From Oscillibacter valericigenes (GTDB lineage Bacteria > Bacillota > Clostridia > Oscillospirales > Oscillospiraceae): DNA of 64,000 bases. Each line of letters starts with the position of its first letter. The stretch's first letter is position 1. This document shows, piece after piece, positions 24,102-32,719 of this stretch. The notes under the pieces are model-generated. The model saw nothing but the letters and a program-made list of their open reading frames with translations, had not been told where the DNA came from and made no database searches. Made by a program: the position numbers and the translations under genes. The DNA lies in contig NZ_JAFBIV010000003.1 in the NCBI RefSeq assembly GCF_021531915.1, positions 124,001-188,000 of the forward strand. Direction: 5' to 3'.

Positions 24102-26306
24102 ATGAAAGATTCCCGAACCCCTCGCCTGCTGGCATTGGCGGGCTTTCTGGCGGCTGTGCTGCTGGTTTACCTGGGCGTGCTGTACAACACCCAGGTCCTT
24201 CAGCACGAGAACTATCTGGCCCAGTCCCTGCATTCCATTGCCACGGAGGAGACCATCAACGCCTCCCGCGGCATCATTACGGACCGCAAGGGCCGCACCC
24301 TGGTATCCAATGATTCTGTTTACGACCTGACCTTTGACACCAGTCTGCTGAAAGAGGGCCAGGACCAGAACGAAGCCATTCTGCGGCTGCTGGAGCTGTG
24401 CCGGGAGGAAGGCCTGACCTGGGCGGACAACCTGCCCATCTCCACCACCGCGCCTTACCTATACAAGCTGGAGGCCATGTCCGATACCCAGCGGAGCCGG
24501 TTCCGCACCTATCTGCTTTCCCTGAAGGAGGCCAGCAGCCTGCTGGGCGCCTATCTGCTGGAACACCCGGAGCTGGCGGAGGTGCCGGAGGAGGAAAACG
24601 GCGACGGAACCGCCTCGTCCAAAGCGGAGAACAGCAGCACCACTCAATCTCCGGAGACTCAGGGCAAGGCGCTGTTGAAGCAGCTTCCCCTCTCCGCCTT
24701 TACCAGCCAGCTGCTGAACGCCGCGGGGCTCACCCCCGCCAGGCTGCTGGAACTGATGGGGAAGGAGATGAAGCTCCCCTCCCATTTCTCCCAGAAGGAC
24801 ACCCGGCAGGTGCTGGGCGTCCGCTATGAACTGGCACTGCGGCGACTGAACGGCTATACCGACTATGTGCTGGCAGAGGATATCGACATCGAACTGATCT
24901 CCGTCATCACCGACGGCGGCTATGCCGGCGCCAGAATCTCCAACTCCTCCGTCCGCAAATATGAGACCTCCTACGCCGCCCACATTCTGGGCACCGTGGG
25001 ACCCCTGTACGCGGAGGACATGACCAACCCCCTGTACGCCGACTATCCGGGAGACGCCACTGTGGGCAAATCCGGCGTGGAGTCCGCCTTTGAGGAATAT
25101 CTCCGGGGCAAGGACGGCAAGCGGGTGGTGTCCACCAACAGCGAGGGAAAAATCACCGGTGAGTATTATGCAGTTGAGCCAAAACCCGGCGCCACTGTGG
25201 AGCTGACCATTGACCTGGAACTCCAGCAGGTGGTGGAGGACGCCCTGGCGGAGACCGTCACCAGCATGAATCTGGAGGACGGCCGGGATGACCGTGGAGC
25301 CGCCGCCGTGGTAGAGAAGGTGGGCACCGGAGAAATTCTGGCCCTGGCCTCCTATCCCACCTATGACCTGTCCACCTACCGCCAGTCGGCTGTCTACGCT
25401 CAGCTGGCCGCGGACCCCGCCAAGCCCTTCCAGAACCGGGCCACCTCCTATCCCTACGCCCCCGGCTCCACATTGAAGCCCCTGACCGCCGTGGCGGCCC
25501 TGGAATCCGGCGCCACCACCTTGGCGGAAAAAATCCGGGACACGGGCTGGTGGTCCTATCCCAACGACCCCACCGGCAGCGGCACCTGGTGCTGGTTCCG
25601 GTCCGGTCACGGTCTGATCAACGTGATCCAGGCCATCACCAACTCCTGCAACTACTTCTTCGCGGAAATGGGCTACCGCATGGGCATGGATATCCTGCGG
25701 GAATACCTGACTGCCTTTGGCCTGGGAGAGCACACCGGCATCGAGATCGGCGATAACGCCGGCACCCTTCCCGAGAATGAGACGGGCCACAACTATGCCC
25801 CCTGGGCGGCCTACGGCCAGGCCAACCAGGAGTACACGCCCCTGCAGCTGGCCAACTACATCGCTACCCTGGTCTCCGGCGGCAAGCACTGCCAGGCCCA
25901 TCTGCTGAAGGCCGTCAAGACCTACGACAACTCGGAGGTCCTGGCCCTGGGCGATACCAGCCCCGACCGCACGGTAGAGATCCATGACTCCACCCTGGAG
26001 GCCGTAAAGAAGGGCATGCTGGGCTATACCCAGCCCGGCGGCATGGTCTACAGCTATTTCAAGGACTGCGTGGTGTCCGCGGGCGCCAAGACCGGCACCG
26101 CCCAGCTGGGCGGCAAGCAGACCAACAACGGCGTGTTCGTGTGCTTCGCTCCTTATGAGGAGCCGGAGATCGTGGTGTCCATCGTCATTGAAAAGGGCGG
26201 CGCGGGCGCAGCTCTGGCCTCCACCGCCGTGAAGATTCTCAACGCCTACTTCACCGCCGACGAGATCGGCACTGCCACCCTGCCCGAAAACCAGCTGCTG
26301 CCGTAA
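24102..26306 (+). CDS. mrdA: penicillin-binding protein 2 (elongation transpeptidase)
   Basis: The 734-residue protein has an N-terminal anchor (about 9-28), the class-B PBP dimerisation domain beginning ASRGIITDRKGRTLVSND, and a transpeptidase domain with active-site GSTLKPL (Ser nucleophile near 457), SCN in TNSCNYFF and KTGTAQ. It crosslinks peptidoglycan during side-wall growth, together with MreC and MreD just upstream. The pedestal carries an unusual Ser/Glu/Gly-rich insertion near residues 160-190. It ends the maf-mreC-mreD-mrdA unit. Confidence 0.94.
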   Translation: MKDSRTPRLLALAGFLAAVLLVYLGVLYNTQVLQHENYLAQSLHSIATEETINASRGIITDRKGRTLVSNDSVYDLTFDTSLLKEGQDQNEAILRLLELCREEGLTWADNLPISTTAPYLYKLEAMSDTQRSRFRTYLLSLKEASSLLGAYLLEHPELAEVPEEENGDGTASSKAENSSTTQSPETQGKALLKQLPLSAFTSQLLNAAGLTPARLLELMGKEMKLPSHFSQKDTRQVLGVRYELALRRLNGYTDYVLAEDIDIELISVITDGGYAGARISNSSVRKYETSYAAHILGTVGPLYAEDMTNPLYADYPGDATVGKSGVESAFEEYLRGKDGKRVVSTNSEGKITGEYYAVEPKPGATVELTIDLELQQVVEDALAETVTSMNLEDGRDDRGAAAVVEKVGTGEILALASYPTYDLSTYRQSAVYAQLAADPAKPFQNRATSYPYAPGSTLKPLTAVAALESGATTLAEKIRDTGWWSYPNDPTGSGTWCWFRSGHGLINVIQAITNSCNYFFAEMGYRMGMDILREYLTAFGLGEHTGIEIGDNAGTLPENETGHNYAPWAAYGQANQEYTPLQLANYIATLVSGGKHCQAHLLKAVKTYDNSEVLALGDTSPDRTVEIHDSTLEAVKKGMLGYTQPGGMVYSYFKDCVVSAGAKTGTAQLGGKQTNNGVFVCFAPYEEPEIVVSIVIEKGGAGAALASTAVKILNAYFTADEIGTATLPENQLLP

Positions 26307-26344
26307 CCGACTCCGGCTTTCACCGCCTTGCGGTGCGCAGCTTT

Positions 26345-26360
26345 CTGGAAACGTTTCCAG
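26345..26360. promoter_or_regulatory. cre/LacI-type palindromic operator upstream of GH13 gene
   Basis: CTGGAAACGTTTCCAG is a perfect 16-base palindrome 42 bases before the amylase start. Its core closely resembles a catabolite-responsive element or a LacI-family operator, which fits control of a glucan-degrading enzyme by sugar supply. Which regulator binds is unknown. Confidence 0.65.
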
Positions 26361-26402
26361 TTCTCACTGTTCCATCAAACCAACACAAGGAGCTCCCCAT
26401 CC

Positions 26403-28277
26403 ATGAGTGAACCGTTTGTTTTTGATTCCCGCTATCCCCTGTTCAAAACGCCTTTCGGCGCCGTCACCTGCGGCCAGACCGTGACTTTCCGCTGCCGTCC
26501 CCTGGCAGCGGAGGGCTTCACCCACTGCGCCCTGGTGCTGCGCGCGGAATTCTCCGGGATATCCCGCGAGACCGAGCTAACTTTGGCCGGTCCGGCGGAG
26601 GAAGACGGCCGTCTCTCCTTTACCGGTGAGATCAGCGCCCCGAAGAGTCCCGATCTGGTCTGGTATCACTTCCGCTTCTGGCGGGAGGATGGAACCGGAT
26701 GCGATCTGGACAAGACCGGCTACCGCAGCGACGGCCAGGTGGACCCCTGGCAGCTGACGGTCTATGAGAAAACCTATACCCCCGCCTGGTTCGGCGCCGG
26801 GGTAACGTATCAGATCTTCCCAGACCGATTCCACCGGCTGTCCATCCCAGACCCCACCGGGATGGTGGGCGACCGCTGGGTCCATGAGGACTGGGGCGAC
26901 GCCCCCGTCTGGAAACCCGATCCGGACGGTGAGGTGCGAAACCGGGACTTTTTCGGCGGCTCTCTGGCAGGCATCACTGCCAAGCTGGATGATTTTGCGG
27001 AGCTGGGCGTCACCACCCTGTATCTGAACCCAATTTTTGAGGCGGCCTCCAACCACCGCTACAACACGGCGGACTACTCCAGGGTGGACCCCATGCTGGG
27101 CACGGAGGAGGACCTGCGGACCCTCTGCGCCCAGGCCAGGCAGCGGGGCATCCGGGTCATGCTGGACGGCGTGTTCAACCATACCGGCTCCCAGAGCCGC
27201 TACTTCAACGCCGACGGCTTCTACCCCACTCTGGGCGCCGCCCAGAGCCAGGAGAGCCCCTACTACAACTGGTTTTCTTTCCATCACTGGCCTGATGATT
27301 ACGAGTCCTGGTGGGGCATCCGCACCCTACCCGCCGTCCGGGAGGAACATCCGGATTATGTAAACTATATCATTGAGGATGAGGACTCCATTATCCGCCA
27401 CTGGCTCCGGGCGGGCATCTCCGGCTGGCGGCTGGACGTGGCGGACGAGCTGCCGGACTGGTTCATTGAAAAGCTCCGGGCCACTGCAGTGAAGACTGAC
27501 CCGGAGGCCTTCATCCTGGGCGAAGTCTGGGAAGATGCTTCCACTAAGGTGGCCTATGACCAGCGGCGGAAATACCTGCTGGGTCACGAGCTCCACGGCG
27601 TCATGAACTACCCCTTCCGAACAGCCCTGTTGGACTATCTGCGTGGAGGCGACGCTGCTGTCTTTGCCGAAGCCATGGAGACCCTGCGGGAGAACTATCC
27701 CCCGGACGCTTTCAACTCCGCCATGAACTTCCTGGGCACCCACGACACCCCCCGCATCCTGACGGTGCTGGGCGCACACAAAATGCCCAAGGACCGTGAG
27801 AAGCGTGCGGTATACCGTCTCTCCCCCAAAGAGCGGGAAAAAGGCCTGGCTCTGGTGGAGCTGGCGGCGCTGATCCTGTTCACCTTCCCCGGCTCCCCCA
27901 CTGTCTACTACGGCGACGAGGCCGGCATGGAGGGCTGGGAGGACCCCTTCAACCGAGGCACCTACCCCTGGGGCCACGAAGACGAGACCCTGAAGGCCCG
28001 CTTCGCCCTGCTGGGCCGCCTGCGGAACCAGCGGTCCGCCCTGCAGAAAGGCACCATTCGCTACCGCTTTGCGGAGGGGCCCCTGCTGGCCTATGAGCGG
28101 GAATACGGCCAGGAGGTCTGCCTGACCGTGGTCAACGCCGACCACAAGCCCCATCACCTGACCCTCCCCTGGTCCCGGGACCGGGCGAAGGACCTGCTGT
28201 CCGGTCAGGTCCTTGAGACTTCGGAAGGAGACCTGTCTCTGACCCTCCCTCCCTATAGTGGGCTGCTGCTCAGTTGA
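26403..28277 (+). CDS. cytoplasmic GH13 alpha-glycosidase (neopullulanase/maltogenic type)
   Basis: The 624-residue enzyme has an N-terminal beta-sandwich of about 115 residues, as in cyclomaltodextrinase/neopullulanase enzymes, then the (beta/alpha)8 barrel with region I DGVFNH, region II GWRLDVADE (nucleophile Asp), region III ILGEVWED (acid/base Glu) and region IV NFLGTHD. A short beta domain ends it. No signal peptide is visible, so it should hydrolyse imported maltodextrins. ATG 26403 has AAGGAG upstream. A palindromic operator at 26345-26360 suggests sugar-responsive control; the downstream terminator contains parS. Confidence 0.92.
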   Translation: MSEPFVFDSRYPLFKTPFGAVTCGQTVTFRCRPLAAEGFTHCALVLRAEFSGISRETELTLAGPAEEDGRLSFTGEISAPKSPDLVWYHFRFWREDGTGCDLDKTGYRSDGQVDPWQLTVYEKTYTPAWFGAGVTYQIFPDRFHRLSIPDPTGMVGDRWVHEDWGDAPVWKPDPDGEVRNRDFFGGSLAGITAKLDDFAELGVTTLYLNPIFEAASNHRYNTADYSRVDPMLGTEEDLRTLCAQARQRGIRVMLDGVFNHTGSQSRYFNADGFYPTLGAAQSQESPYYNWFSFHHWPDDYESWWGIRTLPAVREEHPDYVNYIIEDEDSIIRHWLRAGISGWRLDVADELPDWFIEKLRATAVKTDPEAFILGEVWEDASTKVAYDQRRKYLLGHELHGVMNYPFRTALLDYLRGGDAAVFAEAMETLRENYPPDAFNSAMNFLGTHDTPRILTVLGAHKMPKDREKRAVYRLSPKEREKGLALVELAALILFTFPGSPTVYYGDEAGMEGWEDPFNRGTYPWGHEDETLKARFALLGRLRNQRSALQKGTIRYRFAEGPLLAYEREYGQEVCLTVVNADHKPHHLTLPWSRDRAKDLLSGQVLETSEGDLSLTLPPYSGLLLS

Positions 28278-28280
28278 TAT

Positions 28281-28323
28281 AAGGACCTGGATGTTTCACG
28301 TGAAACATCCAGGTCCTTTTCTT
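28281..28323 (+). terminator. terminator hairpin containing a perfect parS site
   Basis: Positions 28281-28318 are a perfect 38-base palindrome followed by further T residues, 3 bases after the amylase stop, so it should act as an intrinsic terminator. Its central 16 bases (28292-28307) are TGTTTCACGTGAAACA, the exact ParB-binding parS consensus. Confidence 0.85.
28292..28307. promoter_or_regulatory. parS: parS site 1 (perfect consensus)
   Basis: TGTTTCACGTGAAACA matches the parS consensus at all 16 positions. It lies 158 bases before parA and is the centre of a terminator palindrome. Confidence 0.95.
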
Positions 28324-28347
28324 GTTTGCCCCGGCCCGACTCCGCAG

Positions 28348-28363
28348 TGTTTCACGTGAAACC
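28348..28363. promoter_or_regulatory. parS: parS site 2
   Basis: TGTTTCACGTGAAACC matches 15 of 16 consensus positions. It lies 40 bases right of site 1 and 36 bases before the -35 of the parA promoter. Confidence 0.92.
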
Positions 28364-28398
28364 TCCGCAATTTTTTCGTGCTTTTTCTCCTGAAGCCC

Positions 28399-28427
28399 TT
28401 GCAAGCCATATGACACATTGTTATAAT
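28399..28427 (+). promoter_or_regulatory. parA-parB promoter
   Basis: TTGCAA (28399-28404), 17 bases, TATAAT (28422-28427): a near-consensus promoter. Two parS sites lie just upstream, so ParB loading there could affect initiation. Confidence 0.75.
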
Positions 28428-28464
28428 ATATCTTGTCTGTTAACTATGGAAAGTAGGTGCCTTC

Positions 28465-29223
28465 GTGGCTAAAATCATCGCAATCGTCAATCAAAAAGGC
28501 GGTGTCGGTAAGACCACCACCTGTGTCAATCTGGCCGCCGCCCTGACCGAGGCTGGGAAACAGGTCCTGCTGTGCGACTTTGACCCCCAGGCCAATGCCA
28601 CCTCCGGCATAGGGGTGGATAAGACTGTCTCCAAGGGCATTTATGAGGTGGTCATCGGGGACGTGCCCGCCGCTGATGCGGTGGTCCGCACCCGGTACGG
28701 CGACGTGTTGCCCTCCAACAAGGCTCTGGCCGGCGCCGGCATCGAGCTGATCACCATGGAGCGCCGGGAATTCCTCCTGCGGGACGCTCTGGGCTCCCTC
28801 CAGGGCCAGTACGACTACATCTTCATCGACTGCCCGCCCTCCCTGGAGCTGCTGACCCTCAACGCCCTCTGCGCCGCCGATGGCATTTTGGTGCCGGTTC
28901 AGGGGGAATACTTCGCACTGGAGGGTCTCTCGGACCTGATGAACACGGTCCGCCTGGTGCGCCGGTCTCTGAATCCCCGGCTGGAGCTGGAGGGCGTTCT
29001 GCTCACCATGTTCGACGGCCGCACCAATCTGGCCCTGCAGGTGGCGGAAGAAGTGAAGCACTACTTCCCCGGCAAGGTCTACGCCACCGTTATCCCACGC
29101 AACGTCCGGCTGTCCGAAGCCCCCAGCCACGGCAAGCCCATCACCTCCTACGACCGCTCTTCCCGCGGTGCGGAGGCCTATACCGCCCTGGCGGCGGAAT
29201 TTTTGAAGCGTCAGGCCAAGTGA
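28465..29223 (+). CDS. parA: chromosome-partitioning ATPase ParA (Soj)
   Basis: The 252-residue protein has the deviant Walker A KGGVGKTT (11-18), the switch segment FDPQANATSG, Walker B FIDCPPSL and the PRNVRLSEAPSHGKPI motif of chromosomal ParA/Soj. It binds the nucleoid in the ATP state and, with ParB, moves origins apart and controls DnaA. The start is a GTG at 28465 with AGTAGGTG upstream. parB follows after 19 bases. Confidence 0.97.
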   Translation: MAKIIAIVNQKGGVGKTTTCVNLAAALTEAGKQVLLCDFDPQANATSGIGVDKTVSKGIYEVVIGDVPAADAVVRTRYGDVLPSNKALAGAGIELITMERREFLLRDALGSLQGQYDYIFIDCPPSLELLTLNALCAADGILVPVQGEYFALEGLSDLMNTVRLVRRSLNPRLELEGVLLTMFDGRTNLALQVAEEVKHYFPGKVYATVIPRNVRLSEAPSHGKPITSYDRSSRGAEAYTALAAEFLKRQAK

Positions 29224-29242
29224 CGCTGAAAGGAGTATCCCC

Positions 29243-30133
29243 ATGGCATCCAAAAAGCCCTCCGGCCTTGGCCGGGGCCTGGGCGCCCTGCTGGGTGACG
29301 ATGTGATGGACACCGAGACCCAGGGCGCCATGTATCTCCCCATCAGCGAGGTGGAGAGCAACTCCGCTCAGCCCCGCAAATTCTTTGACGAGGCCGCTCT
29401 GGCAGAGCTGGCAGACTCCATCCGGCAGCACGGCATTATTCAACCCCTAACCGTCCGCAGGCTCTCCTCCGGCTATTACCAGATCATTGCCGGCGAGCGC
29501 CGCTGGCGGGCCGCCCGTCTGGCGGGCCTCAGCGAGGTGCCCGTCACCGTCATCGAGGCCGACGACCGCAAGGCTGCTGAGCTGGCCATGATTGAAAACC
29601 TCCAGCGGGAGGACCTGAACCCCATGGAGGAAGCGGCGGGCTACCGCTCCCTTATCGACCAGCATCACATGACCCAGGAGGAGGCCGCCAACCGCGTGGG
29701 TAAATCCCGCAGCGCCGTCACCAATGCATTGCGGCTGCTGGAGCTCACTCCCGCGGTTCAGAACCAGGTGGAAGCAGGCCTGCTGTCCGCAGGTCACGCC
29801 CGGGCGCTGGTGCCCCTCTCCCCCGCCCAACAGGTCCAGGCCGCCAACGCCATAATCGAAGGCGGTCTGTCCGTACGTCAGACGGAAGCGCTGGCCAAGC
29901 GTCTGTCCGTCGGGGAAAAGCCGGAAAAGAAGGCCCCCGCCGACGAGGTGGACTACGCCGCCGTGGCTCAGAAGGAGCTGTCCTCCCGATTGGGCCGGGG
30001 TGTGAAGATTGTGAATGGCCGGAAAAAGGGCCGCATTGAATTGGAATACTACGGAATGGACGACCTGAACGATCTGCTGGAGGCTCTGGCACTTCTGAAG
30101 GTCCGCAAAGCCCGGAAAGGACCGAAAGCATGA
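29243..30133 (+). CDS. parB: chromosome-partitioning CTPase ParB (Spo0J)
   Basis: A 296-residue ParB with the N-terminal GLGRGLGALLGDD motif that contacts ParA, the CTP-binding motifs QPRKFFDE, GERRWRAA (84-91) and ENLQREDLNPMEEA, a helix-turn-helix ending NALRLLEL, and a C-terminal dimer domain. It loads at parS and spreads as a sliding clamp. Three parS sites flank the operon (28292, 28348, 30831). AAAGGAG precedes the ATG. Its stop overlaps the next start (ATGA). Confidence 0.97.
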   Translation: MASKKPSGLGRGLGALLGDDVMDTETQGAMYLPISEVESNSAQPRKFFDEAALAELADSIRQHGIIQPLTVRRLSSGYYQIIAGERRWRAARLAGLSEVPVTVIEADDRKAAELAMIENLQREDLNPMEEAAGYRSLIDQHHMTQEEAANRVGKSRSAVTNALRLLELTPAVQNQVEAGLLSAGHARALVPLSPAQQVQAANAIIEGGLSVRQTEALAKRLSVGEKPEKKAPADEVDYAAVAQKELSSRLGRGVKIVNGRKKGRIELEYYGMDDLNDLLEALALLKVRKARKGPKA

Positions 30134-30699
30134 GTCTGGAAAACGAAAACAAGGCTTCCCAGCCGGAGGCCTCCGATGCTGAGACATCCAAAAAGGGGAA
30201 TCCCACAGGCAGCAAGCCCGTGATCATCTATATTATGATCCTCTTCATTGCTGCGTTTTTGCTGATGGCCTTGTCCTTCCTGATGCATCAGCGCAGTAAC
30301 ACAGAGGCTCTGGGAGACCTGCAGAACTCCGTCACCGCCATGCAGGAGGTCCAGAGCTATCAGGACAAGGTCATCGAGCTCCAGGAGGAACTGGCAGCCG
30401 CCGAGGATGCCCTGGAGGAACAGGAGAAAACTTCCCAGGAGGCCCTGGCCGCCAAGGAGCAGGAGTTGGCCCAGCAAGGCCAGGTGCTGGAGGCCATGAC
30501 GGACCTCTACCGCCTGCAGCAGGCCTACAGCAACAAGGACTATGAAAGCTGCCAGACCATCATCCGCCAGATGGAGAGCAGCGGCTCCGTGGAAAGTCTG
30601 CCCAAGCAAGTTGCCGGAGACGCCGCTGTCACCGCTCCCTATGAGCGTTTCACCCAGTTCAAGGAGGCCGTCACCGCCATCCTGGCCCTGGGCGATTGA
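30130..30699 (+). CDS. ParB-coupled single-span coiled-coil membrane protein, unknown function
   Basis: The 189-residue protein has a polar, acidic cytoplasmic start of about 28 residues, one membrane helix (about 31-53), a long coiled coil (about 60-125, rich in QEELAAAEDALEEQ-type heptads) and a C-terminal helical segment with a repeat-like stretch (LYRLQQAYSNKDYESCQTIIRQM). It starts inside the parB stop codon (ATGA), so it is translationally coupled to parB. I do not recognise a family. The layout would suit an envelope-side scaffold; a role in tethering the origin complex to the membrane is only a guess from context. Confidence 0.75.
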   Translation: MSLENENKASQPEASDAETSKKGNPTGSKPVIIYIMILFIAAFLLMALSFLMHQRSNTEALGDLQNSVTAMQEVQSYQDKVIELQEELAAAEDALEEQEKTSQEALAAKEQELAQQGQVLEAMTDLYRLQQAYSNKDYESCQTIIRQMESSGSVESLPKQVAGDAAVTAPYERFTQFKEAVTAILALGD

Positions 30700-30830
30700 C
30701 CCGCATATTCCCCCCGTTAACCCGGCCCGAAGCCCAGCGAAGCGGGTTCGGGTCGGAGAGGAGGCGTGACGGAATGTATGAGCTTTCGCGCTGCACGCGG
30801 AAGCGAAGGATATGGAGTCTACGCCGACGA

Positions 30831-30846
30831 CGTTTCACGTGAAACA
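30831..30846. promoter_or_regulatory. parS: parS site 3, beside the serS promoter
   Basis: CGTTTCACGTGAAACA matches 15 of 16 consensus positions. Its right end lies 15 bases before the serS -10 (TATAAT, 30862-30867), so it covers the place where a -35 would be. Confidence 0.92.
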
Positions 30847-30861
30847 TTTCCCCAAAACTCT

Positions 30862-30867
30862 TATAAT
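30862..30867 (+). promoter_or_regulatory. -10 element of the serS promoter
   Basis: Perfect TATAAT, 28 bases before serS. At 17-18 base spacing the -35 would be within parS site 3 and is non-consensus. No T-box-type leader is present upstream of serS. The remaining gap (30700-30830) holds a GC-rich imperfect hairpin (CCCGAAGCCC / GGGTTCGGG) after the parB-coupled gene. Confidence 0.6.
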
Positions 30868-30894
30868 TTGATATACAAAAGGAGATACCACATC

Positions 30895-32199
30895 ATGCTC
30901 GACATTCGTTTTGTTCGGGAAAATCCCGACATTGTCAAGGAAAACATCAAGAAAAAGTTCCAGGACGCCAAGCTGCCCCTGGTAGACGAGGTCATTGACC
31001 TGGACACCAAGCGCCGTGCCGCCATCGTAGAGGCCGACCAGCTGCGCTCCAACCGCAACACCCTGTCCAAGCAGATCGGCATGCTGATGGGCCAGGCCAA
31101 GAAGGACCCCAGCAAGCTCCAGGAGGCCGAGGCCGTCAAGGCTCAGGTGAAGGAGCAGGCCGACCGTCTGGCCGAACTGGAGAAGATCGAGACCGAGCTG
31201 GACGAGAAGGTCCGCAAGATCATGCTGGTCATTCCCAACATCATCGACGAGTCCGTGCCCATCGGTCCCGATGACTCCTGCAACGTGGAGGTGGAGCGCT
31301 TCGGCGAGGCCAAGACCCCCGACTTCCCCATCCCCTACCACACCGAGATCATGGAGTCCTTTGACGGCATCGACCTGGACGCCGCCGGCCGGGTCTCCGG
31401 CAATGGCTTCTACTATCTGCTGGGTAACATCGCCCGGCTGCACGAGGCCGTGCTGGCCTACGGCCGCGACTTCATGATCGACAAGGGCTTCACCTACTGC
31501 ATCCCCCCCTTCATGATTCACGGCAACGTGGTGGAGGGCGTCATGAGCCAGACTGATATGGACTCCATGATGTACAAGATTGAAGGCGAGGACCTGTACC
31601 TGATCGGCACCTCCGAGCACTCCATGATCGGCCGCTTCATCGACCAGATCATCCCCTCCGAGCAGCTGCCCCAGACCCTGACCTCCTACTCCCCCTGCTT
31701 CCGCAAGGAGAAGGGCGCCCACGGCATCGAGGAGCGCGGCGTGTACCGCATCCACCAGTTCGAGAAGCAGGAGATGATCGTGGTCTGTAAGCCCGAGGAG
31801 TCCAAGGACTGGTACGAGAAGCTGTGGCGTTATTCTGTGGAGCTGTTCCGCAATCTGGACATTCCCGTCCGCCAGCTGGAGTGCTGCTCCGGCGACCTGG
31901 CCGACCTGAAGGTCAAGTCCTGCGACATTGAGGCCTGGTCTCCCCGCCAGCAGAAGTTCTTTGAGGTCTGCTCCTGCTCCAACCTGGGCGACGCCCAGGC
32001 CCGCCGCCTGCGCATCCGCTACAAGGACGAGAACGGCAAGATGCAGCTGTGCCACACCCTGAACAACACCTGCGTGGCGCCTCCTCGCATGCTGATTGCC
32101 TTCCTGGAGAACAACCTCCAGGCCGATGGCACCGTGCTCATCCCCGAGGTCCTGCGTCCCTACATGGGCGGTAAGGACAAGCTGGTGCCCAAGAAGTAA
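30895..32199 (+). CDS. serS: seryl-tRNA synthetase
   Basis: The 434-residue class II synthetase has the N-terminal coiled-coil arm (about 30-105) that grips the long variable arm of tRNA-Ser, then the catalytic core with motif 2 (SPCFRKEKGAHGIEERGVYRIHQF) and motif 3 (NNTCVAPPRMLIAFLENN). ATG 30895 follows AAAGGAGAT and begins MLDIRFVRENPDIVKENIKKK, the usual start. It stands alone, between parB's operon and mscL. Confidence 0.98.
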   Translation: MLDIRFVRENPDIVKENIKKKFQDAKLPLVDEVIDLDTKRRAAIVEADQLRSNRNTLSKQIGMLMGQAKKDPSKLQEAEAVKAQVKEQADRLAELEKIETELDEKVRKIMLVIPNIIDESVPIGPDDSCNVEVERFGEAKTPDFPIPYHTEIMESFDGIDLDAAGRVSGNGFYYLLGNIARLHEAVLAYGRDFMIDKGFTYCIPPFMIHGNVVEGVMSQTDMDSMMYKIEGEDLYLIGTSEHSMIGRFIDQIIPSEQLPQTLTSYSPCFRKEKGAHGIEERGVYRIHQFEKQEMIVVCKPEESKDWYEKLWRYSVELFRNLDIPVRQLECCSGDLADLKVKSCDIEAWSPRQQKFFEVCSCSNLGDAQARRLRIRYKDENGKMQLCHTLNNTCVAPPRMLIAFLENNLQADGTVLIPEVLRPYMGGKDKLVPKK

Positions 32200-32275
32200 T
32201 TCTTCCCCGGCAGCTTAAGCAAAATATTCCGTATTGTAATATTTTTAATGTTATATACAGAAAGGAATGAACCTT

Positions 32276-32719
32276 ATGGCTAAAACATCTGGTTTTATGG
32301 CAGAATTCAAGCAGTTCATCGCCCGCGGCAACGTGATGGACATGGCTGTCGGCGTGATCATCGGCGGCGCCTTCGGCAAGATCTCCACCTCCCTGGTCAA
32401 CGATGTCATCATGCCTGCCGTGTCCATGCTCACCGGTGGTGTGGACTTCTCCAACTGGAAGATCGTCCTGAAGGCCGCCGTGGCTGGTGCCGACGGCGTG
32501 ATCGACCCCGCCACCGAGGTCGCCATCAAGTACGGCAGCTTCCTGGCTACCATTCTAGACTTCATCATCATCGCCTTCGCCGTTTTCTGCCTGATCAAGT
32601 TTATCAACGGCCTGCACCGCAAGAAGGAAGAGGCCCCTGCCGCGCCCCCCGCTCCTCCCGAGCCTTCCGCTGAGGAGAAACTGCTGGCAGAGATCCGGGA
32701 CCTGCTGAAGAACAAGTAA
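32276..32719 (+). CDS. mscL: large-conductance mechanosensitive channel
   Basis: The 147-residue protein shows [26 protein letters not shown] (N-terminal helix and first membrane helix), a periplasmic loop, a second membrane helix ([18 protein letters not shown]) and a Pro/Ala-rich linker to the C-terminal helix bundle ([14 protein letters not shown]). MscL opens under membrane tension to protect from osmotic shock. ATG 32276 is chosen because AAAGGA is nine bases upstream; the ATG at 32267 is too close to it. Its stop overlaps rsmG (TAATG). Confidence 0.96.
   Translation: MAKTSGFMAEFKQFIARGNVMDMAVGVIIGGAFGKISTSLVNDVIMPAVSMLTGGVDFSNWKIVLKAAVAGADGVIDPATEVAIKYGSFLATILDFIIIAFAVFCLIKFINGLHRKKEEAPAAPPAPPEPSAEEKLLAEIRDLLKNK

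Noticed and set aside
30700-30894. A T-box leader before serS
   Set aside because: No GGTGG-x-ACC-x-CG T-box sequence or terminator pair; only a GC-rich hairpin and parS.
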